From positions 6,572,001 to 6,636,000 of the forward strand of contig NZ_CP109149.1 of NCBI RefSeq assembly GCF_035920345.1: a stretch of 64,000 nucleotides of DNA, read 5' to 3'. Every line of letters begins with the position of its first letter. The first letter of the stretch is position 1. Position numbers and translations under genes: made by a program. The stretch comes from Nocardia vinacea. GTDB lineage: Bacteria; Actinomycetota; Actinomycetes; Mycobacteriales; Mycobacteriaceae. The notes beneath the pieces are model-generated. The model saw nothing but the letters and a program-made list of their open reading frames with translations, searched no databases and had not been told where the DNA came from. Of this stretch, positions 26,948-38,116 are shown piece after piece.

Positions 26948-28153
26948 TCACGCGGTTTGGGCGGAGATGAGGGTGGCGACCATGGCGGCGAGGGCGAAGC
27001 GAGGTTTGACGTTGATGTCGAGGGCCTCGCGGCAGGCGAGGACGGCTTCGATGGAGCGGAGCAGGCCCTCGGGGCGGACGCGGTCGGCGAGGTCGTGGAT
27101 CTGGTCGGACATATCGGGGTGGGTGAGGGTGACGCCGGAACCGTTGCGGGCGGCACCGAAGCGGACAGCCAGAGCGTCACGGTAGACGCCGGCGACGTCG
27201 ATGAGCGCGCGGTCCAGGGCATCTCGGCCGGTGCGGGTGGCACGGGATTTCTGCCTGCGCTCCAGGTCCTTGAGCACACCGGCCGAACCTCGGGTCGCGC
27301 CGGCGGCGCCCTTACCGGTGCCGCCCGCGCCCATTGCGGTCGCCAGTTCTTCGCGCTCACGTTCGTCGCGGGCCGCACTCATCTGCTTGGCCTCATCGTC
27401 GGCGGATTTCACCAATTCATCCGCGGCGGCATACGCGGCACCCGGCCGCGAAACCGCGCCCACCAACGCCAGCGCCCGCTGCCGACGAGCACGCGCCTCC
27501 TCATCGGTGGCCAACCGCCGAGCCCGCCCGACATGACCGCCGCTCACCGATGCCGCCCAGGTGGCGGTCTTCTCATCGAGCTTGTCGCGCTCGCGCAGCA
27601 CCCGCGCGATGGCGGGCACCGAGGGCGTCACCAGATGTACATGCCGACAGCGCGACCGCAGCGTCACGGAGATGTCCTCCGGATCCACCGATGGCGCGCA
27701 CAGCAGGAATACCGTCCGATCCGGTGGCTCCTCGACCACCTTCAACAGCACATTGCCCGCCGCCTCGGTCAACCGGTCGGCGTCCTCGATCAGCACCACC
27801 TGCCATCGACCGGTACTCGGCCGACGCGAGGCGATCTGCACGATCTCGCGCATCTCCTTGGTGCTGATGCTCAGCCCTTCCGGAATCACCCGCCGCACGT
27901 CGCCGTGCGTTCCGGCCATCGTGGTCGTGCACGCATGGCACCGACCACATCCGGGCTCCCCTTCGTCCGTGCACTGCAACGCGGCCGCAAAGCACAGCGC
28001 CGCAACGGATCTCCCCGATCCGGGCGGGCCGGTGAACAGCCACGAATGCGTCATCGCGCCATTGCCGGTCCCCCCGCGCGCGGCGACCGCGGCCGCCCGC
28101 AATTCGGACTCGACCGCATCCTGCCCAACCAGCCGATCGAAGACACCCGCCAC
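26948..28153 (-). CDS. holB: DNA polymerase III subunit delta'
   Basis: Clamp-loader subunit, 401 residues. The AAA+ core has a P-loop-like GPPGSGRS with Arg in place of the usual Lys, as is common for delta', a zinc-binding cluster (CGRCHAC), the VVLIEDADRL Walker B region and a sensor-1-like SRCRH. The C-terminal domain has an Ala/Arg-rich insert. It sits where Rv3644c is in M. tuberculosis. The start is GTG at 28153. Confidence 0.93.
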   Translation of the reverse strand: MAGVFDRLVGQDAVESELRAAAVAARGGTGNGAMTHSWLFTGPPGSGRSVAALCFAAALQCTDEGEPGCGRCHACTTTMAGTHGDVRRVIPEGLSISTKEMREIVQIASRRPSTGRWQVVLIEDADRLTEAAGNVLLKVVEEPPDRTVFLLCAPSVDPEDISVTLRSRCRHVHLVTPSVPAIARVLRERDKLDEKTATWAASVSGGHVGRARRLATDEEARARRQRALALVGAVSRPGAAYAAADELVKSADDEAKQMSAARDEREREELATAMGAGGTGKGAAGATRGSAGVLKDLERRQKSRATRTGRDALDRALIDVAGVYRDALAVRFGAARNGSGVTLTHPDMSDQIHDLADRVRPEGLLRSIEAVLACREALDINVKPRFALAAMVATLISAQTA

Positions 28154-28212
28154 GCGCTACACCCTAGCCGCCCCCTCCGACAGCCCTGCCCGGACGGCCG
28201 AACGGATCCGAA

Positions 28213-28716
28213 TCAAGCTCGCTGGTAGGTGGTATTAGCACCGTCGAGCGCCTCCCGAAGGATGTCGGCGTGCCCACTATGGTGGGTGATCTCGCGCAAC
28301 ACGTGCAGCAGCGTGAACCGCACGGTCCACCACACGCGGTCGGGCGTCCACGGTGTCGTCGGAGTCGGGATGGACGTGCTCAGATCCGGCTCGGTGCGAA
28401 TCAGCTTCGCGGTCGCCTCCGCCACCTCGTCCCAGGTGGCCAGCAGTCCCGCAACGGTATCGTCGGGCGCCATCACATATTCACCCTCGAATTCGGCCAG
28501 TTCCTGCTTCGCCGTCTCATCGCGCTCGACGATGACCTTTGTCCAGTGCCGCTCGCAGTTGACGACATGGTGCAGCAGTCCACCGAGCGTCAACTCGCTG
28601 ACGGTTGTGCGCTGCCGTGCCTGCTGCTCGTCGAGACCACGCAGGGTGATTCGAAACAGCTCGCGCTGACTGTCGAGTGCGAGGATGAGATCTTCGCGTT
28701 CCTGATCGATGGCCAT
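28213..28716 (-). CDS. DinB-like (DUF664) four-helix protein
   Basis: A 167-residue soluble protein of the DinB/DUF664 superfamily, mycothiol-dependent or metal-binding four-helix bundles. Conserved His residues are seen in LGGLLHHVVNCERHW and REITHHSGHADILRE, the expected metal site. Relatives include thiol transferases; the substrate here is unknown. The M. tuberculosis block has an adenylate cyclase (Rv3645) between its holB and topA genes; here this gene takes that place on the minus strand. Confidence 0.85.
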   Translation of the reverse strand: MAIDQEREDLILALDSQRELFRITLRGLDEQQARQRTTVSELTLGGLLHHVVNCERHWTKVIVERDETAKQELAEFEGEYVMAPDDTVAGLLATWDEVAEATAKLIRTEPDLSTSIPTPTTPWTPDRVWWTVRFTLLHVLREITHHSGHADILREALDGANTTYQRA

Positions 28717-28782
28717 GGCGGTCCCCTTCTCGTTCGAGCTTCGATACCGGGGCGAGGCTACGGCAAGGCGCCGACGAAACCG

Positions 28783-31635
<2,853 letters not shown>

Positions 31636-31788
31636 CGGCGAATACACCTTTCCTTATCGACCCGCGCGGCGCTTTTTCGCGCTGTGCGCGGCTGGGGCAA
31701 GCGGCGGCGACGGGGAGTGACGTTGCCACCAGACACGTTTATACCTTGACGCGACGTGTGGCCGAGCGCTTGCGACTCGAACCACAGA

Positions 31789-31854
31789 GCGTACCTGCGT
31801 CGCTGGTGATCAGTATGCAGTGCCCGTCGCGATACGACCGCACCGCAGGTACGC
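31789..31854. repeat. Inverted repeat between topA and cspA
   Basis: Arms GCGTACCTGCG (31789-31799) and CGCAGGTACGC (31844-31854) are perfect over 11 bp with a 44-nt loop. It lies in the 300-bp topA-cspA gap on the topA 5' side. It could be a leader structure of topA or a regulator site. Confidence 0.4.
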
Positions 31855-31880
31855 GTCGGTTTTGTCTTACCCCAGATATA

Positions 31881-31920
31881 GCTCGTCCCTCACCTCCGTT
31901 ACCGGTGGTGAGGGACGAGC
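31881..31920 (-). terminator. Hairpin terminator of cspA
   Basis: Arms GCTCGTCCCTCACC (31881-31894) and its exact complement (31907-31920) form a 14-bp stem with a 12-nt loop, 15 bp after the cspA stop. In the minus direction it is followed by TATATCTGGGG. It separates cspA from topA on the same strand. Confidence 0.8.
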
Positions 31921-31935
31921 GAATTGTTTCGACGC

Positions 31936-32142
31936 TCAGCTGAGCGCACGAACTCCGGTGGCCTGTGGGCCCTTGGTGCCCTGGCCAACTTCGAACTCGA
32001 CCTTCTGGTTCTCCTCGAGGGTGCGGAAGCCCGACCCTTGGATCTCGGAGTAGTGGACGAAGACGTCGGCGGAGCCGTCCTCGGGCGCGATGAAGCCGAA
32101 CCCCTTCTCCGCGTTGAACCACTTCACAGTTCCCTGTGCCAT
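31936..32142 (-). CDS. cspA: Cold shock protein
   Basis: A 68-residue OB-fold RNA chaperone. [20 protein letters not shown] and DVFVHYSEI contain the RNP1 and RNP2 RNA-binding motifs. AAGGA lies before the ATG. The equivalent of M. tuberculosis Rv3648c. A clear hairpin terminator follows. Confidence 0.96.
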   Translation of the reverse strand: MAQGTVKWFNAEKGFGFIAPEDGSADVFVHYSEIQGSGFRTLEENQKVEFEVGQGTKGPQATGVRALS

Positions 32143-32578
32143 TCTGTTCCTTCTCTTTTCTTACCGGAACGGCGGACAAGTAGGTTCATCCACCGGGTCC
32201 GTTCCGACCGATGTACTGTTGGTTCCCCCTGCAGGAAAGCACCAAGCACATCGTTCGCAACATCGATCCTGCTGACGGTTTGGACTTTGGATCCGTCCCT
32301 CGAACACAGAAGCTTGCGACCAGGAACTAGTGAACCATGTCTTCGAGCAATTCAACAGTCGAGTTACCGACAATTTGCAAAAAAGTTGATCTTGCGAATG
32401 CGCAGGTGAGGGACACAATGCCAGAATCCAGACTTGTGGTTCGTTTGCTTACGGATAACCGAGCCAGTGTCTGGCAAACAGCCTGTGACCCAGGTCGCTA
32501 TTTGGTATCGAAATGGCAGGCACGGCTTCCCAAGCGCACACGTTTCACACTTTCTGCGCGTGTCGCGGAGCCCGAGTC
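32143..32578. other. Divergent region, cspA leader and helicase promoter
   Basis: These 436 bp separate cspA (minus) and the helicase gene (plus). No gene is supported. Cold shock genes often have a long structured leader, and this space would allow one, but I cannot place the transcription start. The region near 32330-32400 is AT-richer than its surroundings (for example TTGCAAATTGTC on the minus strand), as expected for a promoter. Confidence 0.4.
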
Positions 32579-34960
32579 GTGAATCCGACCGAACCGCTAA
32601 CTCCGCCACGCGCCAGCAACGGCCGAAGTTACGGGGCATCGTTGCTGAATCGTGTCCTTGATGCGGCGCCCGAGGACGACCCCCGCCTCACCCATGTCGT
32701 CGAGCTCGCCGCACGGCCCGCAGCCACGACTACCTGGCCAGATTGGGCCGCGCCCGACGTCGTCGCCGCGCTGCGAGCCGCCGGAGTCGAGGCGCCGTGG
32801 ACTCATCAGACCAGCACCGCGGACCTCGCCGCGGGCGGCAGGCACGTTGTCGTCAGCACCGGTACAGCATCCGGGAAATCGCTCGGCTACCAACTACCGG
32901 TGCTCACCGCATTGCGCGAAGATCCACTCGCCACTGCCCTTTATCTGGCGCCGACCAAGGCATTGGGTGCTGACCAGCTTCGGGCAATAGCGGAATTGAC
33001 GCATGAGGGGCCGTTGCGGGATGTCCATCCGGCCACATACGACGGGGACACACCGGCCGAGGTCAGGCAGTGGGTGCGGGCGAATGCCCGCTTGATCCTC
33101 ACCAATCCGGACATGCTGCACGTCGGCATGCTGCGCTCACATCAGCGCTGGGCCAGGGTGTTGCGCAGGCTGCGCTATGTGGTGGTCGACGAATGCCACG
33201 CCTACCGGGGCGTATTCGGCTCGCATGTGGCGCTGGTGCTGCGCAGGCTGCGGCGGATCGCGGCACATTACGGCGCGGATCCCGTATTCATACTGTGCTC
33301 GGCCACCACCGCCGAGCCCGCGGCTGCGGCATCCCGGCTGATCGGCGCGCCCTGCGTTGCGGTCACCGAAGACGGATCGCCGCAGGGCTCGCGCACCATC
33401 GCACTATGGGAGCCGCCGCTGTTGACCACCCTGACCGGCGAAAACGGTGCGCCGGTTCGGCGATCCGCGACGTCGGAGGCGGCGAGGATCATGGCCGATC
33501 TGGTGGTCGAAGGCGCGCGCACGCTCGCATTCGTCAGGTCGCGGCGGGCCGCCGAGCTGACCGCGATCGAGGCGCGCAGGCTCCTCGCCGACGTCGATCC
33601 AGAGCTCAGCAAACGAGTCGCCGCCTACCGGGCAGGTTATCTCGCGGAGGATCGGCGCGAACTGGAGGCCGCGCTGTCGGACGGGTCGCTGCTGGGGGCT
33701 GCCACTACGAATGCGCTCGAGCTCGGCGTCGATATAGCGGGGCTGGATGCGGTCGTGATCTCGGGTTTTCCGGGTACGGTCGCCTCGTTCTGGCAGCAGG
33801 CCGGGCGCGCGGGCCGGCGCACGCAGGGATCGCTGGTGCTGCTGGTGGCCAGAGACGATCCGCTGGACACCTTCCTGGTCCACCACCCTGAGGCGCTGCT
33901 GGACAAGCCGATCGAGGCCACCATCACCGATCCGCACAACCCCTATGTACTGGGTCCGCAATTGCTGTGCGCGGCGCTGGAACTGCCGCTCACCGACAAT
34001 GAGGTCGATGAGCTCGGGGCGGGTGAGGTGCTCACCGATCTCGCAGGTCAGGGGTTGATTCGACGCCGGAACGGTGCGGTGCGCGACGGTAGCGCGCGCT
34101 GGTTCGCGACGGCCGAGGCGCAGCCGCACGATGCCGTCGACGTGCGCGGTGGCATCGGCACACCCATTGCCATCGTGGATGGCGAGACCGGCAGATTGCT
34201 CGGCACGGCCGATGCTGGGAGAGCGCGGGCGACGCTACACGAAGGGGCCGTTCACCTGCATCAAGGCGATACCTATCTGGTCGATGAGCTGGATCTCGAG
34301 GGCGGAGTGGCCTTCGTGCGAAGCACCGATCCCGGTTGGACCACCAGCGCCAGACAGGTCACCTCCATCGCCGTCGACGCAGTGACCGAGCAGCGCCGCC
34401 ACGGCCGAGTGACGACCGCATTGGCGCAGGTCAGCGTCACCAGCCAGGTGATCGGGTATCTGCGCACGCTGCGCACCGGCGAAGTGTTGGACCTGGTCGA
34501 GCTGGATATGCCGGAGCAGACGCTGCCGACCCGCGCGGTGCTGTACACGGTGACACCCGAACTGCTCGCCGCGGCAGGCCTGGATACGCCACGGGTGCCG
34601 GGTGCGCTGCACGCCGCCGAACATGCGGCGATCGGCCTATTGCCGCTGGTCGCGACGTGTGACCGGTGGGATATCGGCGGCGTTTCAACCGCCGACCATC
34701 CGGATACCGGGCTGCCGACAGTGTTCGTCTATGACGGGCAGCCCGGTGGTGCGGGCTTCGCCGAACGCGGGTTCGCGCAGCTACGTCGCTGGTTGTCGGC
34801 GACGCTCGCGGTGATCGAGACGTGCACCTGCGCGGTCGGGTGCCCGTCCTGCGTGCAGTCGCCCAAGTGCGGCAATGGCAACCATCCGCTGGACAAGGCC
34901 GGTGCGGCCCGCCTGCTGGCCGCGGTTCTGGGCGAATTGGCCGCCGGTACGGGCAACTGA
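32579..34960 (+). CDS. DEAD/DEAH helicase, MrfA/Hrq1 (YprA) family with DUF1998-type zinc end
   Basis: A 793-residue superfamily 2 helicase equivalent to Rv3649. Motif I is STGTASGKSLGY, motif II is VVDECHAY (DECH), motif III CSATT and motif VI QQAGRAGR. The C-terminal four-Cys module (CTCAVGCPSC, then PKCGNGN) is the zinc site of MrfA/Hrq1 proteins, which act on DNA damage and crosslinks such as those from mitomycin C. The GTG at 32579 has GGAG eight bases upstream; the longer frame from 32513 lacks a ribosome binding site. Confidence 0.92.
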   Translation: MNPTEPLTPPRASNGRSYGASLLNRVLDAAPEDDPRLTHVVELAARPAATTTWPDWAAPDVVAALRAAGVEAPWTHQTSTADLAAGGRHVVVSTGTASGKSLGYQLPVLTALREDPLATALYLAPTKALGADQLRAIAELTHEGPLRDVHPATYDGDTPAEVRQWVRANARLILTNPDMLHVGMLRSHQRWARVLRRLRYVVVDECHAYRGVFGSHVALVLRRLRRIAAHYGADPVFILCSATTAEPAAAASRLIGAPCVAVTEDGSPQGSRTIALWEPPLLTTLTGENGAPVRRSATSEAARIMADLVVEGARTLAFVRSRRAAELTAIEARRLLADVDPELSKRVAAYRAGYLAEDRRELEAALSDGSLLGAATTNALELGVDIAGLDAVVISGFPGTVASFWQQAGRAGRRTQGSLVLLVARDDPLDTFLVHHPEALLDKPIEATITDPHNPYVLGPQLLCAALELPLTDNEVDELGAGEVLTDLAGQGLIRRRNGAVRDGSARWFATAEAQPHDAVDVRGGIGTPIAIVDGETGRLLGTADAGRARATLHEGAVHLHQGDTYLVDELDLEGGVAFVRSTDPGWTTSARQVTSIAVDAVTEQRRHGRVTTALAQVSVTSQVIGYLRTLRTGEVLDLVELDMPEQTLPTRAVLYTVTPELLAAAGLDTPRVPGALHAAEHAAIGLLPLVATCDRWDIGGVSTADHPDTGLPTVFVYDGQPGGAGFAERGFAQLRRWLSATLAVIETCTCAVGCPSCVQSPKCGNGNHPLDKAGAARLLAAVLGELAAGTGN

Positions 34961-35292
34961 ACAGCGCGGCGAAGGCGCCGCGCCCGATTCGTGACAGCGC
35001 CGACCTCCGAACGTGATCGCTTGTCCACCTTTCCGGATGGTCACCAGGGGTTATAGGCGCATGTCGCCGTGCCTCGCCCTGCGATGCCGAGCGCGTCGGA
35101 CCGTCGAATAAAGAGGATTAGATTCATGTTAACTGAGGTATTGCCACGGACGTTACCGCCCGACGTGCAGATTCATTCGATTGCGTTCTGCGGTTACTAA
35201 GTAAATGAGGCAATGGCGTATTTATTCGAGCATCGCAATTACCGAATTCCGGCATCGTGAAAGTACCACTGGCGAGTGTAAGTACGTACCGG
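34961..35292. other. Low-GC intergenic region between convergent genes
   Basis: About 330 bp between the helicase gene and the end of the Tad locus. From 35100 to 35280 the base composition is clearly AT-richer than the flanks. It contains one possible small frame (35126-35200) and no other supportable gene. Confidence 0.5.
35126..35200 (+). CDS. Possible 24-residue peptide with TTA codons
   Basis: ATG-started frame reading MLTEVLPRTLPPDVQ, then IHSIAFCGY, with AGAGGA about eight bases upstream. It contains two TTA Leu codons, which are rare in high-GC actinobacteria and can make translation depend on a scarce tRNA. The surrounding DNA is unusually AT-rich. It could be chance; no family recognised. 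Confidence 0.3.
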   Translation: MLTEVLPRTLPPDVQIHSIAFCGY

Positions 35293-36054
35293 TCACGCTC
35301 CGACTTCTACAGGTCCGGCACGAGCAACCGCGCGAACAGTCCGCTTTCCTAACAGACCCATTGGTACATTCTCTTCAACAGTGACAGTCGCATCCCACTG
35401 CACGACTTCACACTGCTGAATCCGCACTCCCATCCGTTGCGCGATCTCCGCCGCTTCCGTACATCCGACATCGGCCCCGCGCGCGAGTTCCCCCGCCGCC
35501 GCCAATGCCGCCAAATCCGCCGCAGCCTGCGCCCGGTGCCGCGCCACAACAACCGCCCCAACCTGAGCGATCAATAGCGTCGCGCCGATCAGCGCAGCCA
35601 GCGCCAGACAGGCGAACGCCGTCGCGACACCCTCGTCCCGCCGCACCGTGACGCCACGCCGGGCTGCACCACCCAGCGCAAAGACACTGCGCCCATTGGC
35701 GGCTCGGCGGCCTCCGGATGCAAATGCTCGGCACACGCGGCCGACTAGGCCGTCCGTGGCCCGCCGCGGGGATGCGCAAGGTCCGTGCGCATCGCCCAAC
35801 GCGAACGCGATGTACCAACGGGCGAGGCGACTGGCCCCGATGGCGCAGCGGGCACGTGTGGTTCGCCCGTCGGCGATGTCGCTTCGGTTGTGGTCGCCTC
35901 GTTGGCAGGGTGGGCTGTTCGGCGGAGCCGCTTCTACTGCTCGGTCACTGGGCATCCTTACTGCCGCGGTTCGGTCGCGCGGCACGTCGCTGTCTTTCAT
36001 CTGTGTTGCGCCCGGTGGCACGTCGCGGTCCGTTGGTCGGCCGTTGTTGGTCAC
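35293..36054 (-). CDS. TadG-like protein (Rv3654c type) with long N-terminal extension
   Basis: The last ~115 residues match the small Rv3654c-type Tad protein: RRDEGVATAFACLALAALIG with one transmembrane helix, then AAADLAALAAAGELARG, a conserved Cys (VGCTEAAEIA) and a short beta end. The first ~136 residues are Arg/Ala-rich and unlike the family. The GTG at 36054 overlaps the tadE stop by 4 bp (GTGA), which supports coupling, but a GTG at 35646 would give the usual short protein. It is probably a minor pilin-like component of the Tad pilus. Confidence 0.7.
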   Translation of the reverse strand: MTNNGRPTDRDVPPGATQMKDSDVPRDRTAAVRMPSDRAVEAAPPNSPPCQRGDHNRSDIADGRTTRARCAIGASRLARWYIAFALGDAHGPCASPRRATDGLVGRVCRAFASGGRRAANGRSVFALGGAARRGVTVRRDEGVATAFACLALAALIGATLLIAQVGAVVVARHRAQAAADLAALAAAGELARGADVGCTEAAEIAQRMGVRIQQCEVVQWDATVTVEENVPMGLLGKRTVRAVARAGPVEVGA

Positions 36055-36365
36055 GGCTCGGCTCCTGGCTCGCGGGTGGCGACAGCCTCGGCGTGCAGGA
36101 CCAGTAAGGGCAGCAGGGGTGCGCGGGCGGAGACCGCCGCGACTACCCGGTCGCCCTCACTGCGCAGCGAGATGTCGGCGGTCGGCGGAGCTACCCGCCG
36201 CGCCGCCGACACCGCATTCGCTTGATCCCCGCGGGCAGCCAACCGGGCCGCTTCGCGAGCGGCGTCGACACAGCGCACCTGCGTCGACGCCGCGAGCAAG
36301 GCACCGACGCACAGCACCACCGCAAACACGATGGCAACGAGCGCGATCGCCGCCTCAACCGTCAC
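36051..36365 (-). CDS. TadE-like minor pilin
   Basis: A protein of about 104 residues ending in EAVATREPGAEP. DDRGAVTVEAAIALVAIVFA shows the prepilin cleavage pattern (Gly, then Glu at +5) and one transmembrane helix, followed by a Cys (VRCVDAAREAARLA). The only in-frame start codon near the pilin leader is GTG at 36365, which lies inside the cleavage motif and would remove the leader. The frame is open far upstream without any ATG, GTG or TTG nearby, so the true start is unclear. Equivalent to Rv3655c. Confidence 0.7.
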   Translation of the reverse strand: MTVEAAIALVAIVFAVVLCVGALLAASTQVRCVDAAREAARLAARGDQANAVSAARRVAPPTADISLRSEGDRVVAAVSARAPLLPLLVLHAEAVATREPGAEP

Positions 36366-36427
36366 CGCACCCCGATCGTCACCGAGATGCGTTGCACCAC
36401 AGTAGTTTAATCGACAACTACCCTCCG

Positions 36428-36667
36428 CTACACCGCGGTGTTCAACGCCTTGTCGATGATCTTCGTCAGCGCGTTCACAATGCTGTCCCCGGTAACCACC
36501 CCATAGAGCACGGCCCCGAACGCCGCAGCCGCAATAGTCCCGATCGCATACTCCGCCGTACTCATCCCGTCGTCCGCGACCAGCACCCGCAGCACCCGAG
36601 CCCGAATCTCCATGCCAACGGCCCCCAGCCGAAGCACCACCCGATCCCGCATCATCCCCATTCGCAC
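36428..36667 (-). CDS. Flp-like pilin, DUF4244
   Basis: A 79-residue protein (Rv3656c type). The leader ends in VADDG, and mature MSTAEYAIGTIAAAAFGAVL has the Flp signature (Gly/Met cleavage, Glu-Tyr at +5/+6) and one hydrophobic helix. It is the likely structural subunit of a Tad/Flp pilus. GTG start at 36667 with GAGGGG six bases upstream. Confidence 0.85.
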   Translation of the reverse strand: MRMGMMRDRVVLRLGAVGMEIRARVLRVLVADDGMSTAEYAIGTIAAAAFGAVLYGVVTGDSIVNALTKIIDKALNTAV

Positions 36668-36693
36668 TGTATTCCCCTCTCATTCCCGCCTGC

Positions 36694-37010
36694 GCGGCCA
36701 CTCCGCGCCGACACACTCTTCCCCGCCGTGCGCACCCCGGCACCGCGGCGCGCAGCCCACCCCTCCCGAGCAAAGCACTCGGCAGCTCAGCAACGGCACC
36801 TTCAACGCCGCCGCGTTCGACAGCCCCGTGCGCCCCCCGCACCGGGGCGACAATGTCCCGCGTGGCTACTCCGCGCCCATATGCTCTTCCCGGCCGCGCA
36901 CGCCCCAGCACCGCACCACACACCTCGACGCTCCCGAGCGCAGCATTTGGTAGCTCAGCAACAGCACCGTTGGCAGAGCCGTGATCGACAGCGCCCCGCG
37001 CGGCCGTCTC
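36694..37010. repeat. Two imperfect copies of a ~150-bp unit
   Basis: The segment at about 36694-36845 recurs, diverged, at about 36860-37010. Shared landmarks are ACTCCGCGCC, CTCTTCC, CTCCCGAGC and AGCTCAGCAAC(G/A)GCACC at matching distances, a period near 166 bp. Further short echoes run to 37150. The copies lie between tadC and the Flp pilin gene, where related genomes have little spacing. I see no supportable gene in them. Confidence 0.65.
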
Positions 37011-37210
37011 CAGCCCGACAAAGTCCGGCGCGATCGCGCCCAGGTGGGTACTGCTCCGAGTGGGCGTCCCCATCCCGGCACTGCGCGGCGTGATCGTCCA
37101 TAGCTCAACACCGGTCCGAGCAGCGGTCCCAAACCCGACTATGCCCGGCGGAGGCGTCCCCGGATCGGCGTTGTTTCGCACGGCAGTTCCCGGCTGCGGC
37201 AGGCTCGCAC

Positions 37211-37285
37211 CAGTCCGCCTCCGAGGACGCGGCCGATGACGACGATGTCGGTACAGACGAAGGCCGATAGGTAGCAGAGCAGTGC
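37211..37285 (-). pseudogene. Decayed copy of the tadC 3' end
   Basis: A 24-bp stretch at 37211-37234 is identical to 37460-37483 at the end of tadC, and similarity continues for about 50 more bases. Translated on the minus strand it reads LCYLSAFVCTDIVVIGRVLG against LCFLPAFVCLGIV and GRVLGGGLL in the real gene, but without the stop. It is a partial duplication of tadC left downstream of the gene. Confidence 0.75.
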
Positions 37286-37453
37286 CCCGCTCAGCACGGC
37301 TGGGCTCTGTAGATCCCAGCTCGGTAGCGCACCGTGCTGCGCTGTCTGTGGCAGCAGAACTGTCGGAACCGGCAGCGCCTCGCTCGGTCGTTCGTAGCTC
37401 CGTCGTTCGCGAACCCGTCGCTCGTGATGCAGTACTTCCCTGCGCTGTAGTTC

Positions 37454-38116
37454 TCACAGCAGTCCGCCTCCGAGGACGCGGCCGGCGAGGCCGACTACTA
37501 CGGGGACGATGCCGAGGCAGACGAAGGCTGGGAGGAAGCAGAGGCCTAAGGGGCCGCCTATGAGGACTCCGGCGCGTTCGGCGCGGGCGGCGGCCGCATC
37601 TTCGACTCCGCTGCGGCGCTGTTCTGCCAGTTCGCCGATGGCGCTGGCGAGCGAGGCGCCGGAGCGGGCGGAGCGCCGGGCCATGCGTGCCAGTGAGTCG
37701 ACCTCCTCGGCACCCGGTTGGTCTGCGCCGTCGCGCGCCACCTGATCCCAGGCGGTTGCCGCGTCCGCACCCAGTGCCAGCAGGTCGGCTGCCTTGCGTA
37801 ATGCCGCGCCCAGGGCTGGCGGCGCGCTCGGTGCCACCGCGCGGGCTGCAGATGCCATCGGCAATCCGGCTCGTAGGCAGGCGGCCAGCAGGTCGAATAT
37901 CGAGGCTATGGCCAGCGGATCGCTGTTGGTGCCGCGTGGAGATGACGGGGCGACCGGCTGTGGGCCCGCCTCTCGCAGCGTCCGCAATCGCCGATTCACC
38001 GCAACTCGTCCGGGCAGCACGAACAATGCCATTGCGAGCAAAAGCACTGGTGCACTGGACATTCCAGCCATACGCAAACCCTTCGAAACTGTGTATAACC
38101 AGCAGATTTGATTCAT
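37454..38116 (-). CDS. tadC: TadC-like type II secretion F-domain protein
   Basis: A 220-residue inner-membrane platform protein of the Tad pilus (Rv3657c type). It has an N-terminal helix (APVLLLAMALFVLPG), a cytoplasmic T2SSF helical domain with SIFDLLAACLRAGLPMASA, and two C-terminal helices ending in GLAGRVLGGGLL. ATG 38116 overlaps the tadB stop (ATGA) and has AAAGG upstream; an inner ATG at 38071 with AAGGG is a good alternative giving 205 residues. Confidence 0.85.
   Translation of the reverse strand: MNQICWLYTVSKGLRMAGMSSAPVLLLAMALFVLPGRVAVNRRLRTLREAGPQPVAPSSPRGTNSDPLAIASIFDLLAACLRAGLPMASAARAVAPSAPPALGAALRKAADLLALGADAATAWDQVARDGADQPGAEEVDSLARMARRSARSGASLASAIGELAEQRRSGVEDAAAARAERAGVLIGGPLGLCFLPAFVCLGIVPVVVGLAGRVLGGGLL

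Noticed and set aside
35648..37093. A 481-codon plus-strand frame opposite the Tad genes
   Set aside because: Pro/Arg/His-rich shadow of the pilin genes on the other strand, with no domain.
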